A stretch of 64,000 bases of DNA, taken from NCBI GenBank assembly GCA_963995525.1, contig OZ023206.1, positions 42,887,178 through 42,951,177 of the forward strand, written 5' to 3'. Position 1 is the stretch's first letter; each line of letters opens with the position of its first letter. Below, in pieces: positions 24,501-37,807 of the stretch. The notes under the pieces were generated by a model, which was not told where the DNA came from, did not search any database, and saw only the letters and a list, made by a program, of their open reading frames with translations. Made by a program: the position numbers and the translations under genes. This DNA comes from Escarpia spicata (lineage: Eukaryota > Annelida > Polychaeta > Sabellida > Siboglinidae).

Positions 24501-25428
24501 AATGTGGTCTTACCCCAAATATATGTTTTGCATGTTACAAATCTTCACGAAGGCTAGACTGATATCAAGCTACACACATAACTAGATTAACCACAAATGG
24601 GAACGCATGTTACCGTTTTATCTCCGTCACGTAAGTTACAAGAACATATTACGTAAGTTATAGGTGTGAAAACTCATCCCCATTTGATGTTTTATCTTGT
24701 CTAAAGCAGCAGTACATTCAGTACTCACGAGACAAACATGTCCCATGTCAAAGTGTTCGAACAAAATGTATGCATATCACAGCATAACGGTATTTTAAGT
24801 GGACTTTTTTCGGCGGACGGATCCTTAATGTGGTCTTACCCCAAATAGATGTTTTGCATGTTACAAATCTTCACGAAGGCTAGACTGATATCAAGCTACA
24901 CACATAACTAGATTAACCACAATTGGGAATGCATGTTACCGTTTTATCTCCGTCACGTAAGTTACAAGAACATATTACGAAAGTTATAGGTGTGTAAACT
25001 CAACCCCATTTGATGTTTTAACTTGTCTAAAGCAGCAGTACATTCAGTACTCACGAGACAAACATGTCCCATGTCAAAGTGTTCGAACAAAATTTATGCA
25101 TATCATAGCATAACGGTATTTTAAGTGGACTTTTTTCGGCGGACGGATCCTTAATGTGGTCTTACCCCAAATAGATGTTTTGCATGTTACAAATCTTCAC
25201 GAAGGCTAGACTGATATCAAGCTACACACATAACTAGATTAACCACAAATGGGAATGCATGTTACCGTTTTATCTCCGTCACGTAAGTTACAAGAACATA
25301 TTACGTAAGTTATAGGTGTGAAAACTCATCCCCATTTGATGTTTTATCTTGTCTAAAGCAGCAGTACATTCAGTACTCACGAGACAAACATGTCCCATGT
25401 CAAAGTGTTCGAACAAAATTTATGCATA
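21517..25428 (+). repeat. Mixed block, monomers 67-78
   Basis: Twelve 326-bp monomers. The first four (21517-22820) resemble 1305-2608 in class order: T7/ACCATAAAT, GAACGC/GATGATTT, ATTGGG/CGAAAG, ATATATG. G43C monomers at 22821 and 24451 lie five monomers apart. The last left-domain markers are here: GATGATTT in the monomer at 22821, G43C at 24491, CGAAAG near 24968. The first CTTATCC variant, common further right, appears near 23696. The monomer at 24777 has a cluster of private changes (TGTGTAAAC, CAACCCC, TTAACTTG). Confidence 0.88.
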
Positions 25429-27384
25429 TCACAGCATAACGGTATTTTAAGTGGACTTTTTTCGGCGGACGGATCCTTAATGTGGTCTTACCCCAAATAG
25501 ATGTTTTGCATGTTACAAATCTTCACGAAGGCTAGACTGATATCAAGCTACACACATAACTAGATTAACCACAAATGGGAATGCATGTTACCGTTTTATC
25601 TCCGTCACGTAAGTTACAAGAACATATTACGTAAGTTATAGGTGTGAAAACTTATCCCCATTTGATGTTTTATCTTGTCTAAAGCAGCAGTACATTCAGT
25701 ACTCACGAGACAAACATGTCCCATGTCAAAGTGTTCGAACAAAATTTATGCATATCACAGCATAACGGTATTTTAAGTGGACTTTTTTCGGCGGACGGAT
25801 CCTTAATGTGGTCTTACCCCAAATATATGTTTTGCATGTTACAAATCTTCACGAAGGCTAGACTGATATCAAGCTACACACATAACTAGATTAACCACAA
25901 ATGGGAATGCATGTTACCGTTTTATCTCCGTCACGTAAGTTACAAGAACATATTACGTAAGTTATAGTTGTGAAAACTCATCCCCATTTGATGTTTTATC
26001 TTGTCTAAAGCAGCAGTACATTCAGTACTCACGAGACAAACATGTCCCATGTCAAAGTGTTCGAACACAATTTATGCATATCATAGCATAACGGTATTTT
26101 AAGTGAACTTTTTTCGGCGGACGGATCCTTAATGTGGTCTTACCCCAAATATATGTTTTGCATGTTACAAATCTTCACGAAGGCTAGACTGATATCAAGC
26201 TACACACATAACTAGATTAACCACAAATGGGAATGCATGTTACCGTTTTATCTCCGTCACGTAAGTTACAAGAACATATTACGTAAGTTATAGGTGTGAA
26301 AACTCATCCCCATTTCATGTTTTATCTTGTCTAAAGCAGCAGTACATTCAGTACTCACGAGACAAACATATCCCATGTCAAAGTGTTCGAACAAAATTTA
26401 TGCATATCACAGCATAACGGTATTTTAAGTGCACTTTTTTTGGCGGACGGATCCTTAATGTGGTCTTAACCCAAATAGATGTTTTGCATGTTACAAATCT
26501 TCACGAAGGCTAGACTGATATCAAGCTACAAACATAACTAGATTAACCACAAATGGGAATGCATGTTACCGTTTTATCTCCGTCACGTAAGTTACAAGAA
26601 CATATTACGTAAGTTATTGGTGTGAAAACTCATCCCCATTTGATGTTTTATCTTGTCTAAAGCAGCAGTACATTCAGTACTCACGAGACAAACATATCCC
26701 ATGTCAAAGTGTTCGAACAAAATTTATGCATATCACAGCATAACGGTATTTTAAGTGGACTTTTTTCGGCGGACGGATCCTTAATGTGGTCTTACCCCAA
26801 ATATATGTTTTGCATGTTACAAATCTTCACGAAGGCTAGACTGATATCAAGCTACACACATAACTAGATTAACCACAAATGGGAACGCATGTTACCGTTT
26901 TATCTCCGTCACGTAAGTTACAAGAACATATTACGTAAGTTATAGGTGTGAAAACTCATCCCCATTTGATGTTTTATCTTGTCTAAAGCAGCAATACATT
27001 CAGTACTCACGAGACAAACATGTCCCATGTCAAAGTGTTCGAACAAAATTTATGCATATCACAGCATAACGGTATTTTAAGTGGACTTTTTTCGGCGGAC
27101 GGATCCTTAATGTGGTCTTACCCCAAATAGATGTTTTGCATGTTACAAATCTTCACGAAGGCTAGACTGATATCAAACTGCACACATAACTAGATTAACC
27201 ACAAATGGGAATGCATGTTACCGTTTTATCTCCGTCACGTAAGTTACAAGAGCATATTACGTAAGTTATAGGTGTGAAAACTCATCCCCATTTGATGTTT
27301 TATCTTGTCTAAAGCAGCAGTACATTCAGTACTCACGAGACAAACATATCCCATGTCAAAGTGTTCGAACAAAATTTATGCATA
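25429..27384 (+). repeat. Transition block with first right-domain monomers
   Basis: Six 326-bp monomers. The first four (25429, 25755, 26081, 26407) run AGATG/CTTATCC; TAGTTG; TCAT-GAAC with CATTTCATG and CATATCCC; GCAC with T7, TTAACCC and TTATTGG. The same tetramer order recurs at 34876, 38134 and 40415. The fifth (26733, GAACGC with GCAATAC) and sixth (27059, AACTGCAC with AGAGCAT) are founders of classes abundant at 42-50 kb. Confidence 0.88.
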
Positions 27385-30300
27385 TCACAGCATAACGGTA
27401 TTTTAAGTGCACTTTTTTTGGCGGACGGATCCTTAATGTGGTCTTAACCCAAATAGATGTTTTGCATGTTACAAAACTTCACGAAGGCTAGACTGATATC
27501 AAGCTACACACATAACTAGATTAACCACAAATGGGAATGCATGTTACCGTTTTATCTCCGTCACGTAAGTTACAAGAACATATTACGTAAGTTATAGGTG
27601 TGAAAACTCATCCCCATTTGATGTTTTATCTTGTGTAAAGCAGCAGTACATTCAGTACTCACGAGACAAACATATCCCATGTCAAAGTGTTCGAACAAAA
27701 TTTATGCATATCACAGCATAACGGTATTTTAAGTGCACTTTTTTTGCGGACGGATCCTTAATGTGGTCTTACCCCAAATAGATGTTTTGCATGTTACAAA
27801 TCTTCACGAAGGCTAGACTGATATCAAGCTACACACATAACTAGATTAACCACAATTGGGAATGCATGTTACCGTTTTATCTCCGTCACGTAAGTTACAA
27901 GAACATATTACGTAAGTTATAGGTGTGAAAACTCATCCCCATTTGATGTTTTATCTTGTCTAAAGCAGCAGTACATTCAGTACTCACGAGACAAACATGT
28001 CCCATATCAAAGTGTTCGAACAAAATTTATGCATATCACAGCATAACGGTATTTTAAGTGGACTTTTTTCGGCGGACGGATCCTTAATGTGGTCTTACCC
28101 CAAATAGATGTTTTGCATGTTACAAATCTTCACGAAGGCTAGACTAATATCAAACTGCACACATAACTAGATTAACCACAAATGGGAATGCATGTTACCG
28201 TTTTATCTCCGTCACGTAAGTTACAAGAGCATATTACGTAAGTTATAGGTGTGAAAACTCATCCCCATTTGATGTTTTATCTTGTCTAAAGCAGCAGTAC
28301 ATTCAGTACTCACGAGACAAACATATCCCATGTCAAAGTGTTCGAACAAAATTTATGCATATCACAGCATAACGGTATTTTAAGTGCACTTTTTTTGGCG
28401 GACGGATCCTTAATGTGGTCTTAACCCAAATAGATGTTTTGCATGTTACAAATCTTCACGAAGGCTAGACTGATATCAAGCTACACACATAACTAGATTA
28501 ACCACAAATGGGAATGCATGTTACCGTTTTATCTCCGTCACGTAAGTTACAAGAACATATTACGTAAGTTATAGGTGTGAAAACTCATCCCCATTTGATG
28601 TTTTATCTTGTCTAAAGCAGCAGTACATTCAGTACTCACGAGACAAACATATCCCATGTCAAAGTGTTCGAACAAAATTTATGCATATCACAGCATAACG
28701 GTATTTTAAGTGGACTTTTTTCGGCGGACGGATCCTTAATGTGGTCTTACCCCAAATATATGTTTTGCATGTTACAAATCTTCACGAAGGCTAGACTGAT
28801 ATCAAGCTACACACATAACTAGATTAACCACAAATGGGAACGCATGTTACCGTTTTATCTCCGTCACGTAAGTTACAAGAACATATTACGTAAGTTATAG
28901 GTTTGAAAACTCATCCCCATTTGATGTTTTATCTTGTCTAAAGCAGCAGTACATTCAGTACTCACGAGACAAACATGTCCCATGTCAAAGTGTTCGAACA
29001 AAATTTATGCATATCACAGCATAACGGTATTTTAAGTGCACTTTTTTTGCGGACGGATCCTTAATGTGGTCTTACCCCAAATAGATGTTTTACATGTTAC
29101 AAATCTTCACGAAGGCTAGACTGATATCAAGCTACACACATAACTAGATTAACCACAAATGGGAATGCATGTTACCGTTTTATCTCCGTCACGTAAGTTA
29201 CAAGAACATATTACGTAAGTTATAGGTGTGAAAACTCATCCCCATTTGATGTTTTATCTTGTCTAAAGCAGCAGTACATTCAGTACTCACGAGACAAACA
29301 AGTCCCATGTCAAAGTGTTCGAACACAATTTATGCACATCATAGCATAACGGTATTTTAAGTGAACTTTTTTCGGCGGACGGATCCTTAATGTGGTCTTA
29401 CCCCAAATAGATGTTTTGCATGTTACAAATCTTCACGAAGGCTAGACTGATATCAAGCTACACACATAACTAGATTAACCACAATTGGGAATGCATGTTA
29501 CCGTTTTATCTCCGTCACGTAAGTTACAAGAACATATTACGTAAGTTATAGGTGTGAAAACTCATCCCCATTTGATGTTTTATCTTGTCTAAAGCAGCAG
29601 TACATTCAGTACTCACGAGACAAACATGTCCCATGTCAAAGTGTTCGAACAAAATTTATGTATATCACAGCATAACGGTATTTTAAGTGCACTTTTTACG
29701 GCGGACGGATCCTTAATGTGGTCTTACCCCAAATAGATGTTTTGCATGTTACAAATCTTCACGAAGGCTAGACTGATATCAAGCTACACACATAACTAGA
29801 TTAACCACAAATGGGAATGCATGTTACCGTTTTATCTCCGTCACGTAAGTTACAAGAACATATTACGTAAGTTATAGGTGTGAAAACTCATCCCCATTTG
29901 ATGTTTTATCTTGTCTAAAGCAGCAGTACATTCAGTACTCACGAGACAAACATATCCCATGTCAAAGTGTTCGAACAAAATTTATGCATATCACAGCATA
30001 ACGGTATTTTAAGTGGACTTTTTTCGGCGGACGGATCCTTAATGTGGTCTTACCCCAAATATATGTTTTGCATGTTACAAATCTTCACGAAGGCTAGACT
30101 GATATCAAGCTACACACATAACTAGATTAACCACAAATGGGAACGCATGTTACCGTTTTATCTCCGTCACGTAAGTTACAAGAACATATTACGTAAGTTA
30201 TAGGTGTGAAAACTCATCCCCATTTTATGTTTTATCTTGTCTAAAGCAGCAGTACATTCAGTACTCACGAGACAAACATGTCCCATGTCAAAGTGTTCGA

Positions 30301-30966
30301 ACAAAATTTATGTATATCACAGCATAACGGTATTTTAAGTGGACTTTTTTCGGCGGACGGATCCTTAATGTGGTCTTACCCCAAATATATGTTTTGCATG
30401 TTACAAATCTTCACGAAGGCTAGACTGATATCAAGCTACACATATAACTAGATTAACCACAAATGGGAATGCATGTTACCGTTTTATCTCCGTCACGTAA
30501 GTTACAAGAACATATTACGTAAGTTATAGGTGTGAAAACTTATCCCCATTTGATGTTTTATCTTGTCTAAAGCAGCAGTACATTCAGTACTCACGAGACA
30601 AACATGTCCCATGTCAAAGTGTTCGACAAAATTTATGCATATCACAGCATAACGGTATTTTAAGTGGACTTTTTTCGGCGGACGGATCCTTAATGTGGTC
30701 TTACCCCAAATATATGTTTTGCATGTTACAAATCTTCACGAAGGCTAGACTGATATCAAGCTACACATATAACTAGATTAACCACAAATGGGAATGCATG
30801 TTACCGTTTTATCTCCGTCACGTAAGTTACAAGAACATATTACGTAAGTTATAGGTGTGAAAACTTATCCCCATTTGATGTTTTATCTTGTCTAAAGCAG
30901 CAGTACATTCAGTACTCACGAGACAAACATGTCCCATGTCAAAGTGTTCGACAAAATTTATGCATA
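27385..30966 (+). repeat. 11-mer HOR copy 1
   Basis: Monomer starts: 27385, 27711, 28036, 28362, 28688, 29014, 29339, 29665, 29991, 30317, 30642. Four are 325 bp (27711, 29014, 30317, 30642). Private change: ACAAAACTTC near 27472. Both terminal CATATAAC monomers have CTTATCC. Confidence 0.92.
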
Positions 30967-33900
30967 TCACAGCATAACGGTATTTTAAGTGCACTTTTTT
31001 TGGCGGACGGATCCTTAATGTGGTCTTAACCCAAATAGATGTTTTGCATGTTACAAATCTTCACGAAGGCTAGACTGATATCAAGCTACACACATAACTA
31101 GATTAACCACAAATGGGAATGCATGTTACCGTTTTATCTCCGTCACGTAAGTTACAAGAACATATTACGTAAGTTATAGGTGTGAAAACTCATCCCCATT
31201 TGATGTTTTATCTTGTGTAAAGCAGCAGTACATTCAGTACTCACGAGACAAACATATCCCATGTCAAAGTGTTCGAACAAAATTTATGCATATCACAGCA
31301 TAACGGTATTTTAAGTGCACTTTTTTTGCGGACGGATCCTTAATGTGGTCTTACCCCAAATAGATGTTTTGCATGTTACAAATCTTCACGAAGGCTAGAC
31401 TGATATCAAGCTACACACATAACTAGATTAACCACAATTGGGAATGCATGTTACCGTTTTATCTCCGTCACGTAAGTTACAAGAACATATTACGTAAGTT
31501 ATAGGTGTGAAAACTCATCCCCATTTGATGTTTTATCTTGTCTAAAGCAGCAGTACATTCAGTACTCACGAGACAAACATGTCCCATATCAAAGTGTTCG
31601 AACAAAATTTATGCATATCACAGCATAACGGTATTTTAAGTGGACTTTTTTCGGCGGACGGATCCTTAATGTGGTCTTACCCCAAATAGATGTTTTGCAT
31701 GTTACAAATCTTCACGAAGGCTAGACTAATATCAAACTGCACACATAACTAGATTAACCACAAATGGGAATGCATGTTACCGTTTTATCTCCGTCACGTA
31801 AGTTACAAGAGCATATTACGTAAGTAATAGGTGTGAAAACTCATCCCCATTTGATGTTTTATCTTGTCTAAAGCAGCAGTACATTCAGTACTCACGAGAC
31901 AAACATATCCCATGTCAAAGTGTTCGAACAAAATTTATGCATATCACAGCATAACGGTATTTTAAGTGCACTTTTTTTGGCGGACGGATCCTTAATGTGG
32001 TCTTAACCCAAATAGATGTTTTGCATGTTACAAATCTTCACGAAGGCTAGACTGATATCAAGCTACACACATAACTAGATTAACCACAAATGGGAATGCA
32101 TGTTACCGTTTTATCTCCGTCACGTAAGTTACAAGAACATATTACGTAAGTTATAGGTGTGAAAACTCATCCCCATTTGATGTTTTATCTTGTCTAAAGC
32201 AGCAGTACATTCAGTACTCACGAGACAAACATATCCCATGTCAAAGTGTTCGAACAAAATTTATGCATATCACAGCATAACGGTATTTTAAGTGGACTTT
32301 TTTCGGCGGACGGATCCTTAATGTGGTCTTACCCCAAATATATGTTTTGCATGTTACAAATCTTCACGAAGGCTAGACTGATATCAAGCTACACACATAA
32401 CTAGATTAACCACAAATGGGAACGCATGTTACCGTTTTATCTCCGTCACGTAAGTTACAAGAACATATTACGTAAGTTATAGGTTTGAAAACTCATCCCC
32501 ATTTGATGTTTTATCTTGTCTAAAGCAGCAGTACATTCAGTACTCACGAGACAAACATGTCCCATGTCAAAGTGTTCGAACAAAATTTATGCATATCACA
32601 GCATAACGGTATTTTAAGTGCACTTTTTTTGCGGACGGATCCTTAATGTGGTCTTACCCCAAATAGATGTTTTACATGTTACAAATCTTCACGAAGGCTA
32701 GACTGATATCAAGCTACACACATAACTAGATTAACCACAAATGGGAATGCATGTTACCGTTTTATCTCCGTCACGTAAGTTACAAGAACATATTACGTAA
32801 GTTATAGGTGTGAAAACTCATCCCCATTTGATGTTTTATCTTGTCTAAAGCAGCAGTACATTCAGTACTCACGAGACAAACAAGTCCCATGTCAAAGTGT
32901 TCGAACACAATTTATGCACATCATAGCATAACGGTATTTTAAGTGAACTTTTTTCGGCGGACGGATCCTTAATGTGGTCTTACCCCAAATAGATGTTTTG
33001 CATGTTACAAATCTTCACGAAGGCTAGACTGATATCAAGCTACACACATAACTAGATTAACCACAATTGGGAATGCATGTTACCGTTTTATCTCCGTCAC
33101 GTAAGTTACAAGAACATATTACGTAAGTTATAGGTGTGAAAACTCATCCCCATTTTGATGTTTTATCTTGTCTAAAGCAGCAGTACATTCAGTACTCACG
33201 AGACAAACATGTCCCATGTCAAAGTGTTCGAACAAAATTTATGTATATCACAGCATAACGGTATTTTAAGTGCACTTTTTACGGCGGACGGATCCTTAAT
33301 GTGGTCTTACCCCAAATAGATGTTTTGCATGTTACAAATCTTCACGAAGGCTAGACTGATATCAAGCTACACACATAACTAGATTAACCACAAATGGGAA
33401 TGCATGTTACCGTTTTATCTCCGTCACGTAAGTTACAAGAACATATTACGTAAGTTATAGGTGTGAAAACTCATCCCCATTTGATGTTTTATCTTGTCTA
33501 AAGCAGCAGTACATTCAGTACTCACGAGACAAACATATCCCATGTCAAAGTGTTCGAACAAAATTTATGCATATCACAGCATAACGGTATTTTAAGTGGA
33601 CTTTTTTCGGCGGACGGATCCTTAATGTGGTCTTACCCCAAATATATGTTTTGCATGTTACAAATCTTCACGAAGGCTAGACTGATATCAAGCTACACAC
33701 ATAACTAGATTAACCACAAATGGGAACGCATGTTACCGTTTTATCTCCGTCACGTAAGTTACAAGAACATATTACGTAAGTTATAGGTGTGAAAACTCAT
33801 CCCCATTTTATGTTTTATCTTGTCTAAAGCAGCAGTACATTCAGTACTCACGAGACAAACATGTCCCATGTCAAAGTGTTCGAACAAAATTTATGTATAT

Positions 33901-34549
33901 CACAGCATAACGGTATTTTAAGTGGACTTTTTTCGGCGGACGGATCCTTAATGTGGTCTTACCCCAAATATATGTTTTGCATGTTACAAATCTTCACGAA
34001 GGCTAGACTGATATCAAGCTACACATATAACTAGATTAACCACAAATGGGAATGCATGTTACCGTTTTATCTCCGTCACGTAAGTTACAAGAACATATTA
34101 CGTAAGTTATAGGTGTGAAAACTTATCCCCATTTGATGTTTTATCTTGTCTAAAGCAGCAGTACATTCAGTACTCACGAGACAAACATGTCCCATGTCAA
34201 AGTGTTCGACAAAATTTATGCATATCACAGCATAACGGTATTTTAAGTGGACTTTTTTCGGCGGACGGATCCTTAATGTGGTCTTACCCCAAATATATGT
34301 TTTGCATGTTACAAATCTTCACGAAGGCTAGACTGATATCAAGCTACACATATAACTAGATTAACCACAAATGGGAATGCATGTTACCGTTTTATCTCCG
34401 TCACGTAAGTTACAAGAACATATTACGTAAGTTATAGGTGTGAAAACTCATCCCCATTTGATGTTTTATCTTGTCTAAAGCAGCAGTACATTCAGTACTC
34501 ACGAGACAAACATGTCCCATGTCAAAGTGTTCGACAAAATTTATGCATA
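30967..34549 (+). repeat. 11-mer HOR copy 2
   Basis: Monomer starts: 30967, 31293, 31618, 31944, 32270, 32596, 32921, 33248, 33574, 33900, 34225. The monomer at 32921 is 327 bp, through one extra T in CATTTTGATG. Private changes: AAGTAATAGG near 31824. The last monomer has CTCATCC where copy 1 has CTTATCC. Confidence 0.92.
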
Positions 34550-37500
34550 TCACAGCATAACGGTATTTTAAGTGGACTTTTTTCGGCGGACGGATCCTTA
34601 ATGTGGTCTTACCCCAAATATATGTTTTGCATGTTACAAATCTTCACGAAGGCTAGACTGATATCAAGCTACACACATAACTAGATTAACCACAAATGGG
34701 AATGCATGTTACCGTTTTATCTCAGTCACGTAAGTTACAAGAACATATTACGTAAGTTATAGGTGTGAAAACTCATCCCCATTTGATGTTTTATCTTGTC
34801 TAAAGCAGCAGTACATTCAGTACTCACGAGACAAACATGTCCCATGTCAAAGTGTTCGAACAAAATTTATGCATATCACAGCATAACGGTATTTTAAGTG
34901 GACTTTTTTCGGCGGACGGATCCTTAATGTGGTCTTACCCCAAATAGATGTTTTGCATGTTACAAATCTTCACGAAGGCTAGACTGATATCAAGCTACAC
35001 ACATAACTAGATTAACCACAAATGGGAATGCATGTTACCGTTTTATCTCCGTCACGTAAGTTACAAGAACATATTACGTAAGTTATAGGTGTGAAAACTT
35101 ATCCCCATTTGATGTTTTATCTTGTCTAAAGCAGCAGTACATTCAGTACTCACGAGACAAACATGTCCCATGTCAAAGTGTTCGAACAACATTTATGCAT
35201 ATCACAGCATAACGGTATTTTAAGTGGACTTTTTTCGGCGGACGGATCCTTAATGTGGTCTTACCCCAAATATATGTTTTGCATGTTACAAATCTTCACG
35301 AAGGCTAGACTGATATCAAGCTACACACATAACTAGATTAACCACAAATGGGAATGCATGTTACCGTTTTATCTCCGTCACGTAAGTTACAAGAACATAT
35401 TACGTAAGTTATAGTTGTGAAAACTCATCCCCATTTGATGTTTTATCTTGTCTAAAGCAGCAGTACATTCAGTACTCACGAGACAAACATGTCCCATGTC
35501 AAAGTGTTCGAACACAATTTATGCATATCATAGCATAACGGTATTTTAAGTGAACTTTTTTCGGCGGACGGATCCTTAATGTGGTCTTACCCCAAATAGA
35601 TGTTTTGCATGTTACAAATCTTCACGAAGGCTAGACTGATATCAAGCTACACACATAACTAGATTAACCACAATTGGGAATGCATGTTACCGTTTTATCT
35701 CCGTCACGTAAGTTACAAGAACATATTACGTAAGTTATAGGTTTGAAAACTCATCCCCATTTCATGTTTTATCTTGTCTAAAGCAGCAGTACATTCAGTA
35801 CTCACGAGACAAACATATCCCATGTCAAAGTGTTCGAACAAAATTTATGCATATCACAGCATAACGGTATTTTAAGTGCACTTTTTTTGGCGGACGGATC
35901 CTTAATGTGGTCTTAACCCAAATAGATGTTTTGCATGTTACAAATCTTCACGAAGGCTAGACTGATATCAAGCTACACACATAACTAGATTAACCACAAA
36001 TGGGAATGCATGTTACCGTTTTATCTCCGTCACGTAAGTTACAAGAACATATTACGTAAGTTATTGGTGTGAAAACTCATCCCCATTTGATGTTTTATCT
36101 TGTCTAAAGCAGCAGTACATTCAGTACTCACGAGACAAACATGTCCCATGTCAAAGAGTTCGAACACAATTGATGCACATCATAGCATAACGGTATTTTA
36201 AGTGAACTTTTTTCGGCGGACGGATCCTTAATGTGGTCTTACCCCAAATAGATGTTTTGCATGTTACAAATCTTCACGAAGGCTAGACTGATATCAAGCT
36301 ACACACATAACTAGATTAACCACAAATGGGAATGCATGTTACCGTTTTATCTCCGTCACGTAAGTTACAAGAACATATTACGTAAGTTATAGGTGTGAAA
36401 ACTCATCCCCATTTGATGTTTTATCTTGTCTAAAGCAGCAGTACATTCAGTACTCACGAGACAAACATATCCCATGTCAAAGTGTTCGAACAAAATTTAT
36501 GTATATCACAGCATAACGGTATTTTAAGTGCACTTTTTACGGCGGACGGATCCTTAATGTGGTCTTACCCCAAATAGATGTTTTGCATGTTACAAATCTT
36601 CACGAAGGCTAGACTGATATCAAGCTACACACATAACTAGATTAACCACAAATGGGAATGCATGTTACCGTTTTATCTCCGTCACGTAAGTTACAAGAAC
36701 ATATTACGTAAGTTATAGGTGTGAAAACTCATCCCCATTTGATGTTTTATCTTGTCTAAAGCAGCAGTACATTCAGTACTCACGAGACAAACATATCCCA
36801 TGTCAAAGTGTTCGAACAAAATTTATGCATATCACAGCATAACGGTATTTTAAGTGGACTTTTTTCGGCGGACGGATCCTTAATGTGGTCTTACCCCAAA
36901 TATATGTTTTGCATGTTACAAATCTTCACGAAGGCTAGACTGATATCAAGCTACACACATAACTAGATTAACCACAAATGGGAACGCATGTTACCGTTTT
37001 ATCTCCGTCACGTAAGTTACAAGAACATATTACGTAAGTTATAGGTGTGAAAACTCATCCCCATTTTATGTTTTATCTTGTCTAAAGCAGCAGTACATTC
37101 AGTACTCACGAGACAAACATGTCCCATGTCAAAGTGTTCGAACAAAATTTATGTATATCACAGCATAACGGTATTTTAAGTGGACTTTTTTCGGCGGACG
37201 GATCCTTAATGTGGTCTTACCCCAAATATATGTTTTGCATGTTACAAATCTTCACGAAGGCTAGACTGATATCAAGCTACACATATAACTAGATTAACCA
37301 CAAATGGGAATGCATGTTACCGTTTTATCTCCGTCACGTAAGTTACAAGAACATATTACGTAAGTTATAGGTGTGAAAACTTATCCCCATTTGATGTTTT
37401 ATCTTGTCTAAAGCAGCAGTACATTCAGTACTCACGAGACAAACATGTCCCATGTCAAAGTGTTCGACAAAATTTATGCATATCACAGCATAACGGTATT

Positions 37501-37807
37501 TTAAGTGGACTTTTTTCGGCGGACGGATCCTTAATGTGGTCTTACCCCAAATATATGTTTTGCATGTTACAAATCTTCACGAAGGCTAGACTGATATCAA
37601 GCTACACATATAACTAGATTAACCACAAATGGGAATGCATGTTACCGTTTTATCTCCGTCACGTAAGTTACAAGAACATATTACGTAAGTTATAGGTGTG
37701 AAAACTTATCCCCATTTGATGTTTTATCTTGTCTAAAGCAGCAGTACATTCAGTACTCACGAGACAAACATGTCCCATGTCAAAGTGTTCGACAAAATTT
37801 ATGCATA
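34550..37807 (+). repeat. HOR unit A, 10 monomers (3258 bp)
   Basis: Starts: 34550, 34876, 35202, 35528, 35854, 36180, 36506, 36832, 37158, 37483. The last four (T5A/CATATCCC; GAACGC/CATTTTATG; two CATATAAC/TTCGAC) match the end of the 11-mer HOR at 29665-30966. Unit A is thus a new hexamer joined to the 11-mer's terminal tetramer. Confidence 0.92.

Larger units (their letters stand above)
27385..34549 (+). repeat. 11-monomer HOR, two copies (3582 and 3583 bp)
   Basis: Monomers 85-95 and 96-106 share variant order. Order: TTAACCC with GTGTAAAG; T7-GCGG with ATTGGG and CATATCAAAG; CTAATATC with AACTGCAC and AGAGCAT; TTAACCC; GAACGC with GTTTGAAA; T7-GCGG with TTTTACATG and CAAGTCCC; GAAC with ATTGGG; T5A; GAACGC with CATTTTATG; then two CATATAAC monomers with TTCGAC. 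Markers sit at a constant offset of 3582, becoming 3583 after an extra T near 33154 in copy 2. This is the first HOR with 325-bp members. Confidence 0.95.

Noticed and set aside
25103..25104. Possible misassembly at the domain change near 25-27 kb
   Set aside because: Monomer phase is unbroken and transitional monomers with mixed markers (CTTATCC at 23.7 kb, TAGTTG and CATATCCC units at 25.8-26.4 kb) lie on both sides. It cannot be excluded without reads, but nothing in the sequence demands it.
27711..28035. One-base T-tract and TTCGAC deletions as sequencing errors
   Set aside because: The same length states recur in the same monomer classes and are linked to specific substitutions tens to hundreds of bases away, so they are inherited variants.
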